NCBI GenBank assembly: GCA_023481165.1 | Contig: JAMCWO010000150.1 | Coordinates: forward strand, 23,889-87,888 | Source: Planctomycetota bacterium | Lineage (GTDB): Bacteria > Planctomycetota > Phycisphaerae > Sedimentisphaerales > Anaerobacaceae | DNA: 64,000 nucleotides | Reading direction: 5' to 3' | Part shown: piece after piece, positions 16,394-25,545 of the stretch | Numbering within the stretch: position 1 is the stretch's first letter | How the letters are laid out: every line of letters starts with the position of its first letter | Position numbers and translations under genes: made by a program | The notes under the pieces: model-generated | Database searches by the model: none | Seen by the model: only the letters and a program-made list of their open reading frames with translations | Told to the model about the DNA's origin: nothing

Positions 16394-17576
16394 AAAATAC
16401 GTTGTGGTAATTCCGGATGGTGCGGCGGACGAGCCGCTGGACGAACTCGGGGGCAAGACGCCCCTTGCGGCGGCGCAGACTCCCAACCTGGACCGGATCA
16501 GCACGGAGGGCCGCCTGGGCCTCGTGCGCACGGTGCCGGAGGGCTTCGAGCCGGGCAGCGATGTCGCCCAGATGAGCCTTCTGGGGTATGATCCCGCGCG
16601 TTATTACAGCGGCCGGGCACCCATCGAGGCCGCGGCCCGCGGCATCCGGCTGGGGATGGAGGACTGGGTCTTCCGCTGCAACCTGGTGACCATCGCGGAC
16701 GGCTTGATGGTCGATCACAGCGCCGGGCACATCTCCACGGAGGAAGCGAGCACCCTCGTGGAGGAGTTGCAGTCGCACCTCACGGATGAGCGTGTCTCCC
16801 TGTACCCCGGCGTCAGCTATCGGCACCTGCTGGTGTTCCGCGGCATGGAGTTCGAGGTCCGCACGTATCCGCCCCACGACCACATCGGCAAAGCCGTCGA
16901 GAAGATCCTGCCGCGCGGCAAGGGCGCGGACGTGCTGATCCAATTGATGAACCAGTCGCAGCAACTGTTCGCCGGACACGATATCAACCGGGTCCGGCAG
17001 GACCTCGGAGAGAATCAGGTCAGCTCCATCTGGCTCTGGGGCCAGGGCAAGCAGGCGCGTCTGGACAGCTTCCGCAAACGCTATGGCCTCCGCGGTGCGG
17101 CCATCACGGCGGTGGATCTGGTCCGAGGTCTGGCCAAGCTGGTGGGATTCGACCTGATCGAGGTGCCCGGGGCCACCGGCTTTATCGACACGAATTACGA
17201 AGGCAAGGGGCAGGCCGCGATCGAGGCGATGGAGAAGTACGATCTGGTTTTCGTCCATATCGAAGCCCCGGACGAGGCCGGCCATGAGGGCAACGCCGCG
17301 GCCAAGACCAAGGCCATCGAACAGGTGGACCGATACATCGTAGGCCCTGTATTGCACGCCCTCGAACGATGCGAGAGCTGGCGGATCCTGGTATTGCCGG
17401 ACCACCCGACGCCGGTCCACGGCGGCGCCCATTCGGCCGCGCCGGTGCCGTTTGCGATGGCCGGAACGCAAGTGTCCGGGGCTTCGATATGGACGAAAAG
17501 CGAAGCGAACGCCGCCCAAACGGGGCTGCGCATCGAAAAGGGATGCGAGTTGATGGAGTATTTCCTGAAGAGTTGA
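16389..17576 (+). CDS. ApgM-family phosphotransferase (cofactor-independent phosphoglycerate mutase or homoserine kinase)
   Basis: A 395-residue member of the alkaline-phosphatase superfamily. It has the N-terminal metal site YVVVIPDGAADEP, the SDVAQMSLLGYDP segment with the probable catalytic Ser, DHSAGHISTEEA, and the C-terminal metal ligands VHIEAPDEAGHEG and HPTPVHGGAH. The family is annotated as archaeal-type phosphoglycerate mutase, but one branch lying next to threonine genes is proposed to be homoserine kinase. Its position between hom and lysC supports the homoserine kinase reading. The start at 16389 gives the family-typical MTKYVVVIPDG; upstream sequence is repeat. Confidence 0.88.
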   Translation: MTKYVVVIPDGAADEPLDELGGKTPLAAAQTPNLDRISTEGRLGLVRTVPEGFEPGSDVAQMSLLGYDPARYYSGRAPIEAAARGIRLGMEDWVFRCNLVTIADGLMVDHSAGHISTEEASTLVEELQSHLTDERVSLYPGVSYRHLLVFRGMEFEVRTYPPHDHIGKAVEKILPRGKGADVLIQLMNQSQQLFAGHDINRVRQDLGENQVSSIWLWGQGKQARLDSFRKRYGLRGAAITAVDLVRGLAKLVGFDLIEVPGATGFIDTNYEGKGQAAIEAMEKYDLVFVHIEAPDEAGHEGNAAAKTKAIEQVDRYIVGPVLHALERCESWRILVLPDHPTPVHGGAHSAAPVPFAMAGTQVSGASIWTKSEANAAQTGLRIEKGCELMEYFLKS

Positions 17577-17579
17577 GAT

Positions 17580-17680
17580 AGAAGTTTCAAGTGTGAAGTC
17601 TTGGGTGCCACGCGCAAAGAGACAAGCGTCAGCTTCTCGGACTTCAAACTCCAAACTTGACACTTCAGACTTTGAGCTTT
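17580..17680. repeat. AAGTTTGAAGT-type repeat upstream of lysC
   Basis: Imperfect inverted halves: AAGTTTCAAGTGTGAAGTC near 17582-17600 and ACTTCAAACTCCAAACTTG with CACTTCAGACTTT near 17642-17676. The units match those at 13199-13256, 54000-54028 and 61241-61312. It fills most of the 124-bp gap between the ApgM-like gene and lysC, and so forms the lysC leader. Confidence 0.75.
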
Positions 17681-17700
17681 TTGAGGGCGACAAGACGATT

Positions 17701-18939
17701 ATGGCAATTGTTGTGCAGAAATTCGGCGGCACCTCGGTGGCGGACGCGGAAAAGATCCGCCGGGCCGCCCGACGGGTCATTGAGAGAAAGCAGGCGGGCT
17801 ACCAGGTGGTCGTGGTCGCCTCCGCCCGGGGACAGCAGACCGATGAGCTGGTCCGGGATGCGCTGGAGCTCAATCCCAACCCACCCCAGCGGGAGATGGA
17901 CCAGTTGCTCAGTACCGGCGAGCAGCAGACCGTGTCGCTGTTTGCCATGGCGCTCGAGGCGATGGGCTACAAGGCCATCAGCTTCACCGGCGGGCAGATT
18001 CGCATGATGACCGACGGCGTCTATTCGAAGGCCCAGATCAAGAGCATTGACGCCGATTTCGTTCGGCGCGAGCTGAACCAGGACCAGGTGGTGATTGTCG
18101 CCGGCTTCCAGGGCATCGACGAATTCGGCAATATCACGACGCTGGGCCGGGGCGGCTCGGACACGAGCGCCGTAGCCCTGGCGGCGGCCTTGAAAGCCGA
18201 GGAGTGCGAGATCTTCACCGATGTGGACGGCGTATACACCACGGACCCGCGCCTCTTCCCGAACGCTGTAATGCTCGACGAGATCAGCTACGATGAGATG
18301 CTGGAAATGGCCAGCCTGGGGGCGGGCGTGATGCACATTCGCTCCGTGGCGTTCGGCAAGCGCTACAACGTCAAGATTCGTGTGAGAAACAGCGGAAACG
18401 ACAATCCGGGAACGGTCATAACTCATGAGGTGCCGCAGATGGAAGGCGTGCTGGTATCCGGTGCGACCATACAGAAAGACATGGCGAAAATCAGCTTGAT
18501 CGGGGTCCCCAATGTGCCGGGGATGGCCGCCCAGGTGTTCACGCGCCTGGCGGAAGCCAAGGTGGTGGTGAACGATATCATTCAGACGGAAATCAGCCCC
18601 GAGAAGGCGAACATAGCGTTCCTGGTGGGCACGTCCGACCTGCCGACGGCCCGACAGGTGGCGGACGACCTGCAGAAGGAGTTGCACTGCGAGAACGTGT
18701 TTGTGCGGGACGACATCGCTTTGGTCTCCGTGATCGGGGTAGGCATGCGGTCCCACTACGGCGTGGCCGAAAAGACGTTCGGCGCTTTGGCCAAGGCGAA
18801 GGTCAACATCGACTCGATCACCACCAGCGAGATTCGCATCAGTTGTGCCGTGGGGAAAGACGAAGTGGAACGCGCGCTGGAGGCGGTCTGTCTGGCGTTC
18901 GAGCTGGATAAGCCCGCCCGGCAGCGCAAGCCCGTCTGA
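17701..18939 (+). CDS. lysC: Aspartate kinase
   Basis: A 412-residue monofunctional aspartokinase catalysing the first step to Lys, Thr and Met. It has the N-terminal KFGGTSVADAEKIRRAA, the catalytic FTGGQIR and GRGGSDTSAVALAAAL, DVDGVYTTDPR, and two ACT domains (about residues 265-340 and 345-405, with VPNVPGMAAQVF and TEISPEKANIAFLV), so feedback inhibition is expected. The ATG at 17701 gives the canonical MAIVVQKFGG N-terminus; the open frame upstream is repeat sequence. It closes the hom - ApgM-like - lysC group. Confidence 0.96.
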   Translation: MAIVVQKFGGTSVADAEKIRRAARRVIERKQAGYQVVVVASARGQQTDELVRDALELNPNPPQREMDQLLSTGEQQTVSLFAMALEAMGYKAISFTGGQIRMMTDGVYSKAQIKSIDADFVRRELNQDQVVIVAGFQGIDEFGNITTLGRGGSDTSAVALAAALKAEECEIFTDVDGVYTTDPRLFPNAVMLDEISYDEMLEMASLGAGVMHIRSVAFGKRYNVKIRVRNSGNDNPGTVITHEVPQMEGVLVSGATIQKDMAKISLIGVPNVPGMAAQVFTRLAEAKVVVNDIIQTEISPEKANIAFLVGTSDLPTARQVADDLQKELHCENVFVRDDIALVSVIGVGMRSHYGVAEKTFGALAKAKVNIDSITTSEIRISCAVGKDEVERALEAVCLAFELDKPARQRKPV

Positions 18940-18959
18940 CGGGCAAGGAGCCCTCGTCC

Positions 18960-19817
18960 GTGGCGCGCAGGCGAAGGAGCAACCAGGCGCTCAGCAGGCG
19001 GCAACGAGCCATCCTGACCGCCCTTGGCCTGATCGTGACGGCCCTTCTTGTCTGGCTCGACCGCAATGTCGTTTCACGGCCCGGGTCGGGACCCTCCTCG
19101 CCGCGGCAGCAGACGCTCGCGACGGACAGGGCCCGTTATCACGGCCAACGCTTCGAAGTCGTCCGAGTCGTCGACGGCGACACGCTGCATCTGGGCGTGC
19201 CGGACCTCGGCGGCGACTCGACCAAGGTCCGGCTGCTGGGCATCGATGCGCCGGAAATGGGAACCAACAGGAGCGAGAGAATGTACTACGCGGAGGAAGC
19301 CACGGCGTTTGCCCGGCGCCTGGCTCTCCATCAGGAGGTGCGTGTCTACCTGGACGAGCGGGCGGGCAGCCGGGATCGCTACCAACGACTGCTGGCGTAC
19401 ATCGAGCTGCCGGATGGGAAGTTCCTCAATGAAGAGCTGCTTTCGCAAGGCTACGCCTACGCCGACCGGCGGTTCCGGCACAGCTACTACCAGAAGTACC
19501 TGCAACTGGAGGCCAGCGCGCGCGCGCTGGGACAAGGACTGTGGAAGAATGTGACGCCGGAGCAGATGCCGCCCTGGCTCCAGAAACGTCTCGAAAAGCA
19601 GTCCACTATGGCCCCCGATCAACGCCTACAGGTTGTACTCGCGGATCTTACGGTAGAGCGTCCGCTCGCCGATTCCCAGAATCTTGGCGGCTTTCTCGCG
19701 ATTGCCCTGCGTGCGGGCCAGGGTGTCGGCGATCGCCTTCTTCTCCAATTCGTTCAGGGAGACGCCAGCCAGACTTGCCGGAGAGGCCGTGGTTCCCGGC
19801 AGTTGCCGGCGGGGTGA
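18960..19817 (+). CDS. Membrane-anchored thermonuclease (SNase) family nuclease
   Basis: The start is GTG at 18960 with AAGGAG upstream. An N-terminal basic segment and one membrane helix (about residues 17-36) are followed by a staphylococcal-nuclease-like domain (about residues 60-200). The catalytic set is visible: VVDGDTLHL, KVRLLGIDAPEMG with Arg and Asp/Glu, and RDRYQRLLAYIEL with the second Arg. The domain ends near residue 200, yet the frame stays open for about 65 more residues with no family character, running through the 3' end of the convergent regulator gene by 192 bp. The natural C-terminus may be shorter if a base has been lost or gained. Confidence 0.82.
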   Translation: MARRRRSNQALSRRQRAILTALGLIVTALLVWLDRNVVSRPGSGPSSPRQQTLATDRARYHGQRFEVVRVVDGDTLHLGVPDLGGDSTKVRLLGIDAPEMGTNRSERMYYAEEATAFARRLALHQEVRVYLDERAGSRDRYQRLLAYIELPDGKFLNEELLSQGYAYADRRFRHSYYQKYLQLEASARALGQGLWKNVTPEQMPPWLQKRLEKQSTMAPDQRLQVVLADLTVERPLADSQNLGGFLAIALRAGQGVGDRLLLQFVQGDASQTCRRGRGSRQLPAG

Positions 19818-20984
19818 GATCTCCGGCGGGAGATCCGGGACATCGATCTGGAGCCGGTCGCACATCACGACCATCGTGCGGATCGCGTTCTTGAGCTGGC
19901 GAATGTTGCCCGGCCATTCGTAGGCGACGAGAATGCTCATGGCAGCCTCGGTGATACCCGTCACCTTGGATCCGGTATCCTCGACCGCCTCGCGCAGGAA
20001 GTGCGCGGCGAGGATCGGGATATCCTCGGGCCTGTCCCGCAGGGCCGGCAGCACCAGGTTCACGCCGCGGATACGGAAGTACAGGTCCTGCCGGAACGTG
20101 TTGCGCTCGATGAGCTTTGTCAGGTTGTGATTCGTGGCACTGATGACGCGGACATCCACGACGGTCGCCTTGTTGGAGCCGACCGGCGTGACGACGCCGT
20201 CCTCCAGCACGCGGAGCAACTTCGCCTGCATCGTCAGCGGCATGTCACCGATCTCATCGAGAAAGAGCGTGCCTTTGTCGGCGATCTCAAACAGGCCTTT
20301 GCGGTCCGTGTTGGCCCCGGTGAATGCGCCCTTGACATGTCCGAACAGTTCGCTCTCCAGCAGCGTCTCGGTCAGCCCGGCGCAGTTGACCGGCTTGAAA
20401 GGCTTGTCGCGCCGCAGGGAGTTGTTATGAATCGCCCGCGCCAACAGCTCTTTGCCGGTGCCGGAAGGACCTTCGATGAGAACGGAGATGCCCGTGGGGG
20501 CGATGCGGCGGATGACCTCGAAGATGCCCTGCATCACCGGACTGACGCCCTTGATGCCCTCGAACACCAGGGATTCCTGCTCCTGGTCGGTGCGGGCGTG
20601 GCGGGAGCAGGCCGCTTCGACCAGCGTCCGCAGTTGATCGATGTCGAGTGGCTTGACAAGGTAATCGAACGCCCCCTGCCGCAGAGCCTCCTTGCAGTTG
20701 TCGATGGTGGCGTAGGCGGTGATCAGGATCACTTCTGTGCCGTTGCCGCTGCGTTTCGCTTCGCGGAGCACTTCCAGTCCATCCACCTGTCCCTCCAGTT
20801 TCAGGTCCGTGACCACCACGTGGACGCGCTGACTGCGCAGCACCTCAAGGGCATGCTCGCCCGTATAGACGGCGAGCGCCTCCACGGGCAGCTTGCCCAA
20901 GGCTTCTACCATGCCATCGGCGTGGTCCCGCTCGTCGTCCACCACGAGGACGACCGGCTTCTGCTCTGTCCAACGATTGTTCAA
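19626..20984 (-). CDS. Sigma-54-dependent response regulator (NtrC family)
   Basis: A 452-residue activator. Its receiver domain has phospho-acceptor Asp60 in [11 protein letters not shown]. The AAA+ domain has Walker A GPSGTGKE (about 172-179), the sigma-54 loop GAFTGA (219-224), Walker [11 protein letters not shown] and an arginine-finger region. The Fis-type helix-turn-helix C-terminus contains [19 protein letters not shown]. It activates RpoN promoters after phosphorylation. No kinase adjoins it; the nearest kinase gene, at 6.9 kb, already has a receiver partner. Its last 192 bp are overlapped by the convergent nuclease ORF. Confidence 0.94.
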   Translation of the reverse strand: MNNRWTEQKPVVLVVDDERDHADGMVEALGKLPVEALAVYTGEHALEVLRSQRVHVVVTDLKLEGQVDGLEVLREAKRSGNGTEVILITAYATIDNCKEALRQGAFDYLVKPLDIDQLRTLVEAACSRHARTDQEQESLVFEGIKGVSPVMQGIFEVIRRIAPTGISVLIEGPSGTGKELLARAIHNNSLRRDKPFKPVNCAGLTETLLESELFGHVKGAFTGANTDRKGLFEIADKGTLFLDEIGDMPLTMQAKLLRVLEDGVVTPVGSNKATVVDVRVISATNHNLTKLIERNTFRQDLYFRIRGVNLVLPALRDRPEDIPILAAHFLREAVEDTGSKVTGITEAAMSILVAYEWPGNIRQLKNAIRTMVVMCDRLQIDVPDLPPEISPRRQLPGTTASPASLAGVSLNELEKKAIADTLARTQGNREKAAKILGIGERTLYRKIREYNL

Positions 20985-21131
20985 AGCCCCACCCAGGTAT
21001 CCTGTTCCAGATCACGCCTGCGGACCAGAGAAACTCGCTCTGTTGGCCGTACCCCAGCGCCGCGGCCGATACTCCCTTCTCCGACCATGCGTTCCGTGCG
21101 CAGCCCATTCTACGCCGGAGGTCCGCGTGCA

Positions 21132-22544
21132 TCAAGAGTTCTTTACAGGTTCGCCGTCTGCCGTGTTCGGCGGCAGGACCGATTGGCGTATGTCGGAGAT
21201 GGCTTGGAGATAGCGCCGCGCGGTGGGCTCGTCCTTGGCCTCCACGATCACTCGCATCACGGGCTCGGTATTGCTCGTGCGCAGGTGGATCCAGCCGTCG
21301 GGGAAATCGAGCCGCAGGCCGTCGGCGATGTTCACCGTGGCCTCGTCGAACTTGGCCAGCGCCAATTCCTGGATCTGCCTGGCCTGCTGCGCATCGGCGG
21401 CGAACTTATCTTTGTGCATGGAATAGCCGCCGATCTCCTGCACCAACCGGCTGATGCTCTTACCCGTCTCGGCCATCAATTGCAGAATCAGACCGATTCC
21501 GACGAGGCTATCCCGGATCGGGCCCACCCGCAGGTCGATCACACCGCCGTTGCCTTCGCCGCCGATGATGCAGTGGTGCTCGATCATGGCGTTGGCCACG
21601 TTGGCCTCGCCCACCGGCGTGCGGATGACGCTGCCGCCCGCGCGCCGGGCCACATCATCGATCATCCGCGAGGTGGACAGGTTCGCCGCCGCCGGGCCGG
21701 TGCGCTGGGAGAAGACCTGCAGCGCCGCCAGAGCGAGAGTGTACTCTTCCCCGATATAGTCGCCCTTCTCATCGACAATCGCCAACCGGTCGGCATCCGG
21801 ATCTTGGGCGAACCCGAGGTCCGCGTGCTCCTGCTTCACCCGCCAGCACAGACCCGTCAGATTCGCCGCCGTGGGCTCCGGCTCGTGCGCAAAGAGCCCC
21901 GTGGGTTCATCGTTGACCGCCACCACGTCGCAGCCCAACTCAGCCAGCAGGATCTTCGTAATCCCCGCACCGGCGCCGTTGACGCTGTCGAGAACGATCC
22001 GGTACCGTTTCGCAGCGATCCGTGGGGCCTCCACGATGCCCAGGACCTTCTCCACGTGCACGCGATGGGTTTCCGTGTTGTAAGTCAGTTTGCCGCAGCG
22101 TTCGGAGCTGACAAAGTGAAAGTGCCGGTCCCAGAAGGTGCGCCGGATCTCGTGGGCCGTGGCTACCGGCGGGGCCATCCCATTGCTCAGCAGCAGCTTG
22201 ATGCCGTTGTAGGGAATCGGGTTGTGGGAGGCCGTGATGATGATGCCTCCTTCGCAGCGCAGCCGGCGCACCATGATTCCCACGCTCGGCGTCGGAACGA
22301 TCCCCAGGTCGATCACATCGATCCCGACCGCACACAGGCCGGCTGTGATCGCCGCCATCAGCATGGGGCCGCTGACACGGGAATCCCGTCCGAGGCAGAC
22401 CGTGAACGGCCGACCGCCCGTATCGACGCTGCTGCGCAGGAAGGTCCCGAAGGCAGCGCCGTACTCGGCCGCCACCAGTGGGGTGAGGTTTTCACCCACC
22501 ACACCCCGCATACCGCTGACGCTGATGATGAGGTCTTCCGCCAT
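21132..22544 (-). CDS. glmM: Phosphohexomutase, GlmM-like
   Basis: A 470-residue alpha-D-phosphohexomutase. It has the phosphoserine loop TASHNP (Ser106), metal loop DPDADRLAIVD, sugar-binding GEGNGG and the phosphate-binding C-terminal RTSNTEPVMRVIVEA. GlmM converts GlcN-6-P to GlcN-1-P for UDP-GlcNAc; a phosphomannomutase/phosphoglucomutase role cannot be excluded from motifs alone. The ATG at 22544 gives MAEDLIISVSGMRG; a longer frame to 22754 overlaps serA and is spurious. It follows serA with 1 nt between stop and start. Confidence 0.9.
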   Translation of the reverse strand: MAEDLIISVSGMRGVVGENLTPLVAAEYGAAFGTFLRSSVDTGGRPFTVCLGRDSRVSGPMLMAAITAGLCAVGIDVIDLGIVPTPSVGIMVRRLRCEGGIIITASHNPIPYNGIKLLLSNGMAPPVATAHEIRRTFWDRHFHFVSSERCGKLTYNTETHRVHVEKVLGIVEAPRIAAKRYRIVLDSVNGAGAGITKILLAELGCDVVAVNDEPTGLFAHEPEPTAANLTGLCWRVKQEHADLGFAQDPDADRLAIVDEKGDYIGEEYTLALAALQVFSQRTGPAAANLSTSRMIDDVARRAGGSVIRTPVGEANVANAMIEHHCIIGGEGNGGVIDLRVGPIRDSLVGIGLILQLMAETGKSISRLVQEIGGYSMHKDKFAADAQQARQIQELALAKFDEATVNIADGLRLDFPDGWIHLRTSNTEPVMRVIVEAKDEPTARRYLQAISDIRQSVLPPNTADGEPVKNS

Positions 22545-22545
22545 G

Positions 22546-24135
22546 TCAATCCAGCCCGCAGACGTAGAGCTGGTTGACGAAATCGAGCTTGCGCAGGTCC
22601 TCGATGGTGGCCGCATCCGGCTCCTTGTCGAGGCTGACGGCCAAGACCGCCTTCTGCATCTCCAGCTTCTGGCCGACACCCATCGTGCCGATGTTGATGC
22701 CGTGCTTGGCCAACAGCGTGCCGACGGCGCCGATGACGCCGGGTCGGTCATCATTGAAGATCACCAACACAGTGCCCTGGGGCGTCATTTCGATGTGGAA
22801 GCCGTCGACTTCGATAATCCGCAGCAGAGTCTCGCCGAAAACCGAGCCCCGGACCGTCCGGGTAGCCTGATTCGTGGTAACCGTGGCGCTGAAGCTGGAA
22901 GCCACATCGCGGGCCTCGGTATTCTTCGTTTCGTCGATGCTGATGCCGCGTTCCTTGGCCAGGACCGGCGTATTGACCATGTTCAACGGCATGTCGAAGT
23001 GCTTTTGCAGCAGGCCGATGGCAAAGTTCAGGGTAACGGGCTCGACGCTCATGCCGGCGATGCCCCCGCGATACTGGACTTGGACTTCCTTGATGCTGCC
23101 GGGCACGATCATGCTGAGCAGCTTGCCCACCCGCCGGGCGAGATCGGCGTACTTGCGCACCACCGGCGGCATCGCTCCCGCCGTCGAAGGCGCGTTGACC
23201 GCATTGCGAATCGGGCCGCCGTTGACGGCATCGAGCAGGATCTGAGCGGCCTCGACGGCCACCTCCACCTGGGCCTCCTCGGTGCTGGCGCCCAGATGCG
23301 GGGTCACGATGCAGTTGTCGAGCTTCGCGAATTGCAGATTCTTCGGCGGCTCCTCCGAGAACACGTCCAAGGCGGCTCCGGCGATCTTCTTCCTGGCCAG
23401 AGCATCATACAGAGCGTCCTCATTGATGATGCCGCCTCGGGCGCAATTGACCAGGCGGACTGTCGGCTTCATCATGGCGATCTGATCGGCGCCGACCATA
23501 TTCAATGTCGTCGGATTGCGCGGCACGTGCACCGTGATGAAATCCGCTTCCCGGAAGATGCGCTCGACGCTATCCGTCACCTGGATGCCCAACTGCTCGG
23601 CATTCTTGGGCGCGGCCAGCGGATCGTAGCCGACAACTTTCATGTTGAAGCCGCGAGCCATGTGCGCCACGGCCATCCCGATGCGCCCGAGGCCGATCAC
23701 GCCCAGGACCTTGTTGTTGAGCTGGTTGCCCATGTACTTCTTGCGGTCCCAGGCGCCGGATTTGAGGCTATTGCAGGCCTGGACCACGTTGCGGCTCATG
23801 GCCAGCATCAGGGCCATGGTGTGCTCCGCCGCACTGAGCGTATTGCCGCCCGGCGTGTTCATCACGAGGATGCCCTTGCGGGTGGCGGCCGGCACGTCGA
23901 TGTTGTCGACACCTACACCCGCCCGCGCCACACCTTTCAGCCGGCCGGGATTGGTCAGCACCCTGGCCGTCACCTTCGTCTCGCTACGCACAATCAGACC
24001 ATCGTAGTCGCGGATGATATTTGCCAGCTCATCTTCACTGATTCCGATCTTAATCACGGCCTCCGCACCCGGCGTGGCGTTGATCAGATCGATTCCTTCC
24101 TGCGCGAGTTTGTCGGTGATGAGCACTTTAGCCAT
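22546..24135 (-). CDS. serA: D-3-phosphoglycerate dehydrogenase
   Basis: A 529-residue long-form enzyme for the first step of serine synthesis. It has an NAD-binding domain with GVIGLGRIGMAVA, the catalytic Arg region (NCARGGIINEDAL), the Glu region and catalytic His in IVTPHLGASTEEA. An intervening substrate-binding-like domain (about residues 315-450) and a C-terminal ACT domain (about 455-529, with VLVIFNDDRPGVIGAVGTLL) follow. The ACT domain implies serine feedback. It lies in a minus-strand run: DUF2752 gene, serA, glmM. Confidence 0.95.
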   Translation of the reverse strand: MAKVLITDKLAQEGIDLINATPGAEAVIKIGISEDELANIIRDYDGLIVRSETKVTARVLTNPGRLKGVARAGVGVDNIDVPAATRKGILVMNTPGGNTLSAAEHTMALMLAMSRNVVQACNSLKSGAWDRKKYMGNQLNNKVLGVIGLGRIGMAVAHMARGFNMKVVGYDPLAAPKNAEQLGIQVTDSVERIFREADFITVHVPRNPTTLNMVGADQIAMMKPTVRLVNCARGGIINEDALYDALARKKIAGAALDVFSEEPPKNLQFAKLDNCIVTPHLGASTEEAQVEVAVEAAQILLDAVNGGPIRNAVNAPSTAGAMPPVVRKYADLARRVGKLLSMIVPGSIKEVQVQYRGGIAGMSVEPVTLNFAIGLLQKHFDMPLNMVNTPVLAKERGISIDETKNTEARDVASSFSATVTTNQATRTVRGSVFGETLLRIIEVDGFHIEMTPQGTVLVIFNDDRPGVIGAVGTLLAKHGINIGTMGVGQKLEMQKAVLAVSLDKEPDAATIEDLRKLDFVNQLYVCGLD

Positions 24136-24168
24136 AGCATTCTCCCAGAAGCCCTACCCATCTTGCGC

Positions 24169-24636
24169 TCAGGTCTGAGCCGCCACGGCCCGGGCAAGGG
24201 TCACGGCCCATCCGGCGGCCAAGATCACGAGCAGACCTGCAACCACATATTTGACTTTGAGTTCGGCCCACAGCCGATCAAAGAAGTGGAAATATACGCC
24301 AAAGACAGCCGTCAGAAAAGCGAAAAATGCCGCGACGATCAAGAGCGAACAGACGAGCGCTCCCGCCGGTTGGACATAGAAGGCCGTCAGCACCTCGCCC
24401 CGGGCGAAGGCCAGCACGCACGTAGTCATCCCGCAGGTCGGACAGGGCAAACCTGTCCTCTGCTTCATGCCACAGGGGCCGAAGAGCAACCCGAAATCGA
24501 ACCCCGCTCGCTGCAGGAGCCACAGGCCGCCAAAGAGAGCCACAACGCCGGCGGCAAGAAGAGCTGCCGTCCTGCGCCCTCGGGCAGACGCCCGTCGCAC
24601 ATACTTGCTGCCGTTAACCTGTTGGCGTTTCTCCAT
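24169..24636 (-). CDS. DUF2752 membrane protein
   Basis: A 155-residue protein with about three hydrophobic segments and the family motif CPTCGMTTCVLAFARGE (CPxCGxT), which defines DUF2752. Function is unknown in the family. The ATG at 24636 (MEKRQQVNG) was chosen; an in-frame TTG at 24678 would reach close to the divergent phosphatase start at 24694. Neither has a strong ribosome site. It precedes serA by 33 bp on the same strand, which may only reflect shared transcription. Confidence 0.8.
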   Translation of the reverse strand: MEKRQQVNGSKYVRRASARGRRTAALLAAGVVALFGGLWLLQRAGFDFGLLFGPCGMKQRTGLPCPTCGMTTCVLAFARGEVLTAFYVQPAGALVCSLLIVAAFFAFLTAVFGVYFHFFDRLWAELKVKYVVAGLLVILAAGWAVTLARAVAAQT

Positions 24637-24693
24637 ATACCCTGTAGAATATGCCCTGCTTACGACAATGTCAACCAAGGTGGCAGGAGCCCT

Positions 24694-25545
24694 ATGTCCT
24701 TAGAACAAAAAGACTTAAGTGAGATGCTCGAAACGGCCATCGTGGCGGCGCGGCTCGCCGGACAACATGCGATGGAGGAGATGAATTACGTCAAGGCCGT
24801 CAGAAAGAGCGAGGTCGAATTGGTCACCCAAGCCGACGCCCAGTGCCAGAAGATCATCATCCAGAGAATCCGCGAGACCTATCCCGATCATGGCTTCATC
24901 GCCGAAGAAGGCGAGAGGGGCAAGTTGTTCAAGCGCGCGCCCCTCGCCGAGCCGGCCATCTGGTGGGCGATAGATCCGATCGATGGAACGAACAACTTTG
25001 CCCATGGTATCCCGGTGTTCGCGGTCAGCGTCGCCGCCTTGTCCGGGGGTGAGCCGGTGGTCGGCGTGATCTTCCAGCCTGCGAGCGAGTCCATGTTCAC
25101 GGCCGTCAAAGGTGAAGAAGCCCAGTTGGACGGCCGGCGCATCTGGACCGGCGAAGAGGAGATCGGGCCACTGACGAGCGTCGGCTTGGACAGCCATTTT
25201 AACGATACCCTGCCGCCCTGGGTTTGCGATCTGATCCGCCGGTCGCGGTTCCGGAATTTCGGCACGACCGCCCTGCATCTGGCCTACGTCGCCCGGGGCG
25301 GGTTGGTGGCCGCTCTGATGTGCACGCCGAAGCTATGGGATATCGCCGCCGGCGTCGTGATCGCCGAGGCTGCCGGAGCGATCGTGACCGACTGGAACGG
25401 AGAGAGGATTTTTCCCATCGACCTCGACAGTTATGAGGGGCAGACCTTCCGCGTGGCCGCGGCAAACAGGAAAACGCACCCCGGCCTTCTGCAAGCCATC
25501 CAAGGTGATGCCTCCGCAAGACAGACCCGGCACGAGAATCGATAG
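24694..25545 (+). CDS. Inositol monophosphatase family phosphatase
   Basis: A 283-residue enzyme with the family metal sites: FIAEEGER, WWAIDPIDGTNNFAHG and KLWDIAAGVVIAEAAGA. Members hydrolyse inositol-1-phosphate, histidinol phosphate, fructose-1,6-bisphosphate or PAP; which one cannot be read from the motifs. The ATG at 24694 follows GGCAGGAG. The frame is open far upstream only as a shadow of serA on the other strand. It ends immediately before the stop of the convergent GspK-like gene. Confidence 0.92.
   Translation: MSLEQKDLSEMLETAIVAARLAGQHAMEEMNYVKAVRKSEVELVTQADAQCQKIIIQRIRETYPDHGFIAEEGERGKLFKRAPLAEPAIWWAIDPIDGTNNFAHGIPVFAVSVAALSGGEPVVGVIFQPASESMFTAVKGEEAQLDGRRIWTGEEEIGPLTSVGLDSHFNDTLPPWVCDLIRRSRFRNFGTTALHLAYVARGGLVAALMCTPKLWDIAAGVVIAEAAGAIVTDWNGERIFPIDLDSYEGQTFRVAAANRKTHPGLLQAIQGDASARQTRHENR

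Noticed and set aside
20001-22577. 858-codon frame on the + strand across the sigma-54 activator and glmM
   Set aside because: Complement of two clearly coding minus-strand genes; composition typical of a shadow frame.
22222-24693. Very long open frame upstream of the phosphatase gene (over 800 codons)
   Set aside because: It is the antisense shadow of serA and the DUF2752 gene, with His/Arg/Gly-rich composition and no motif; the gene begins at 24694 with its own AGGAG.
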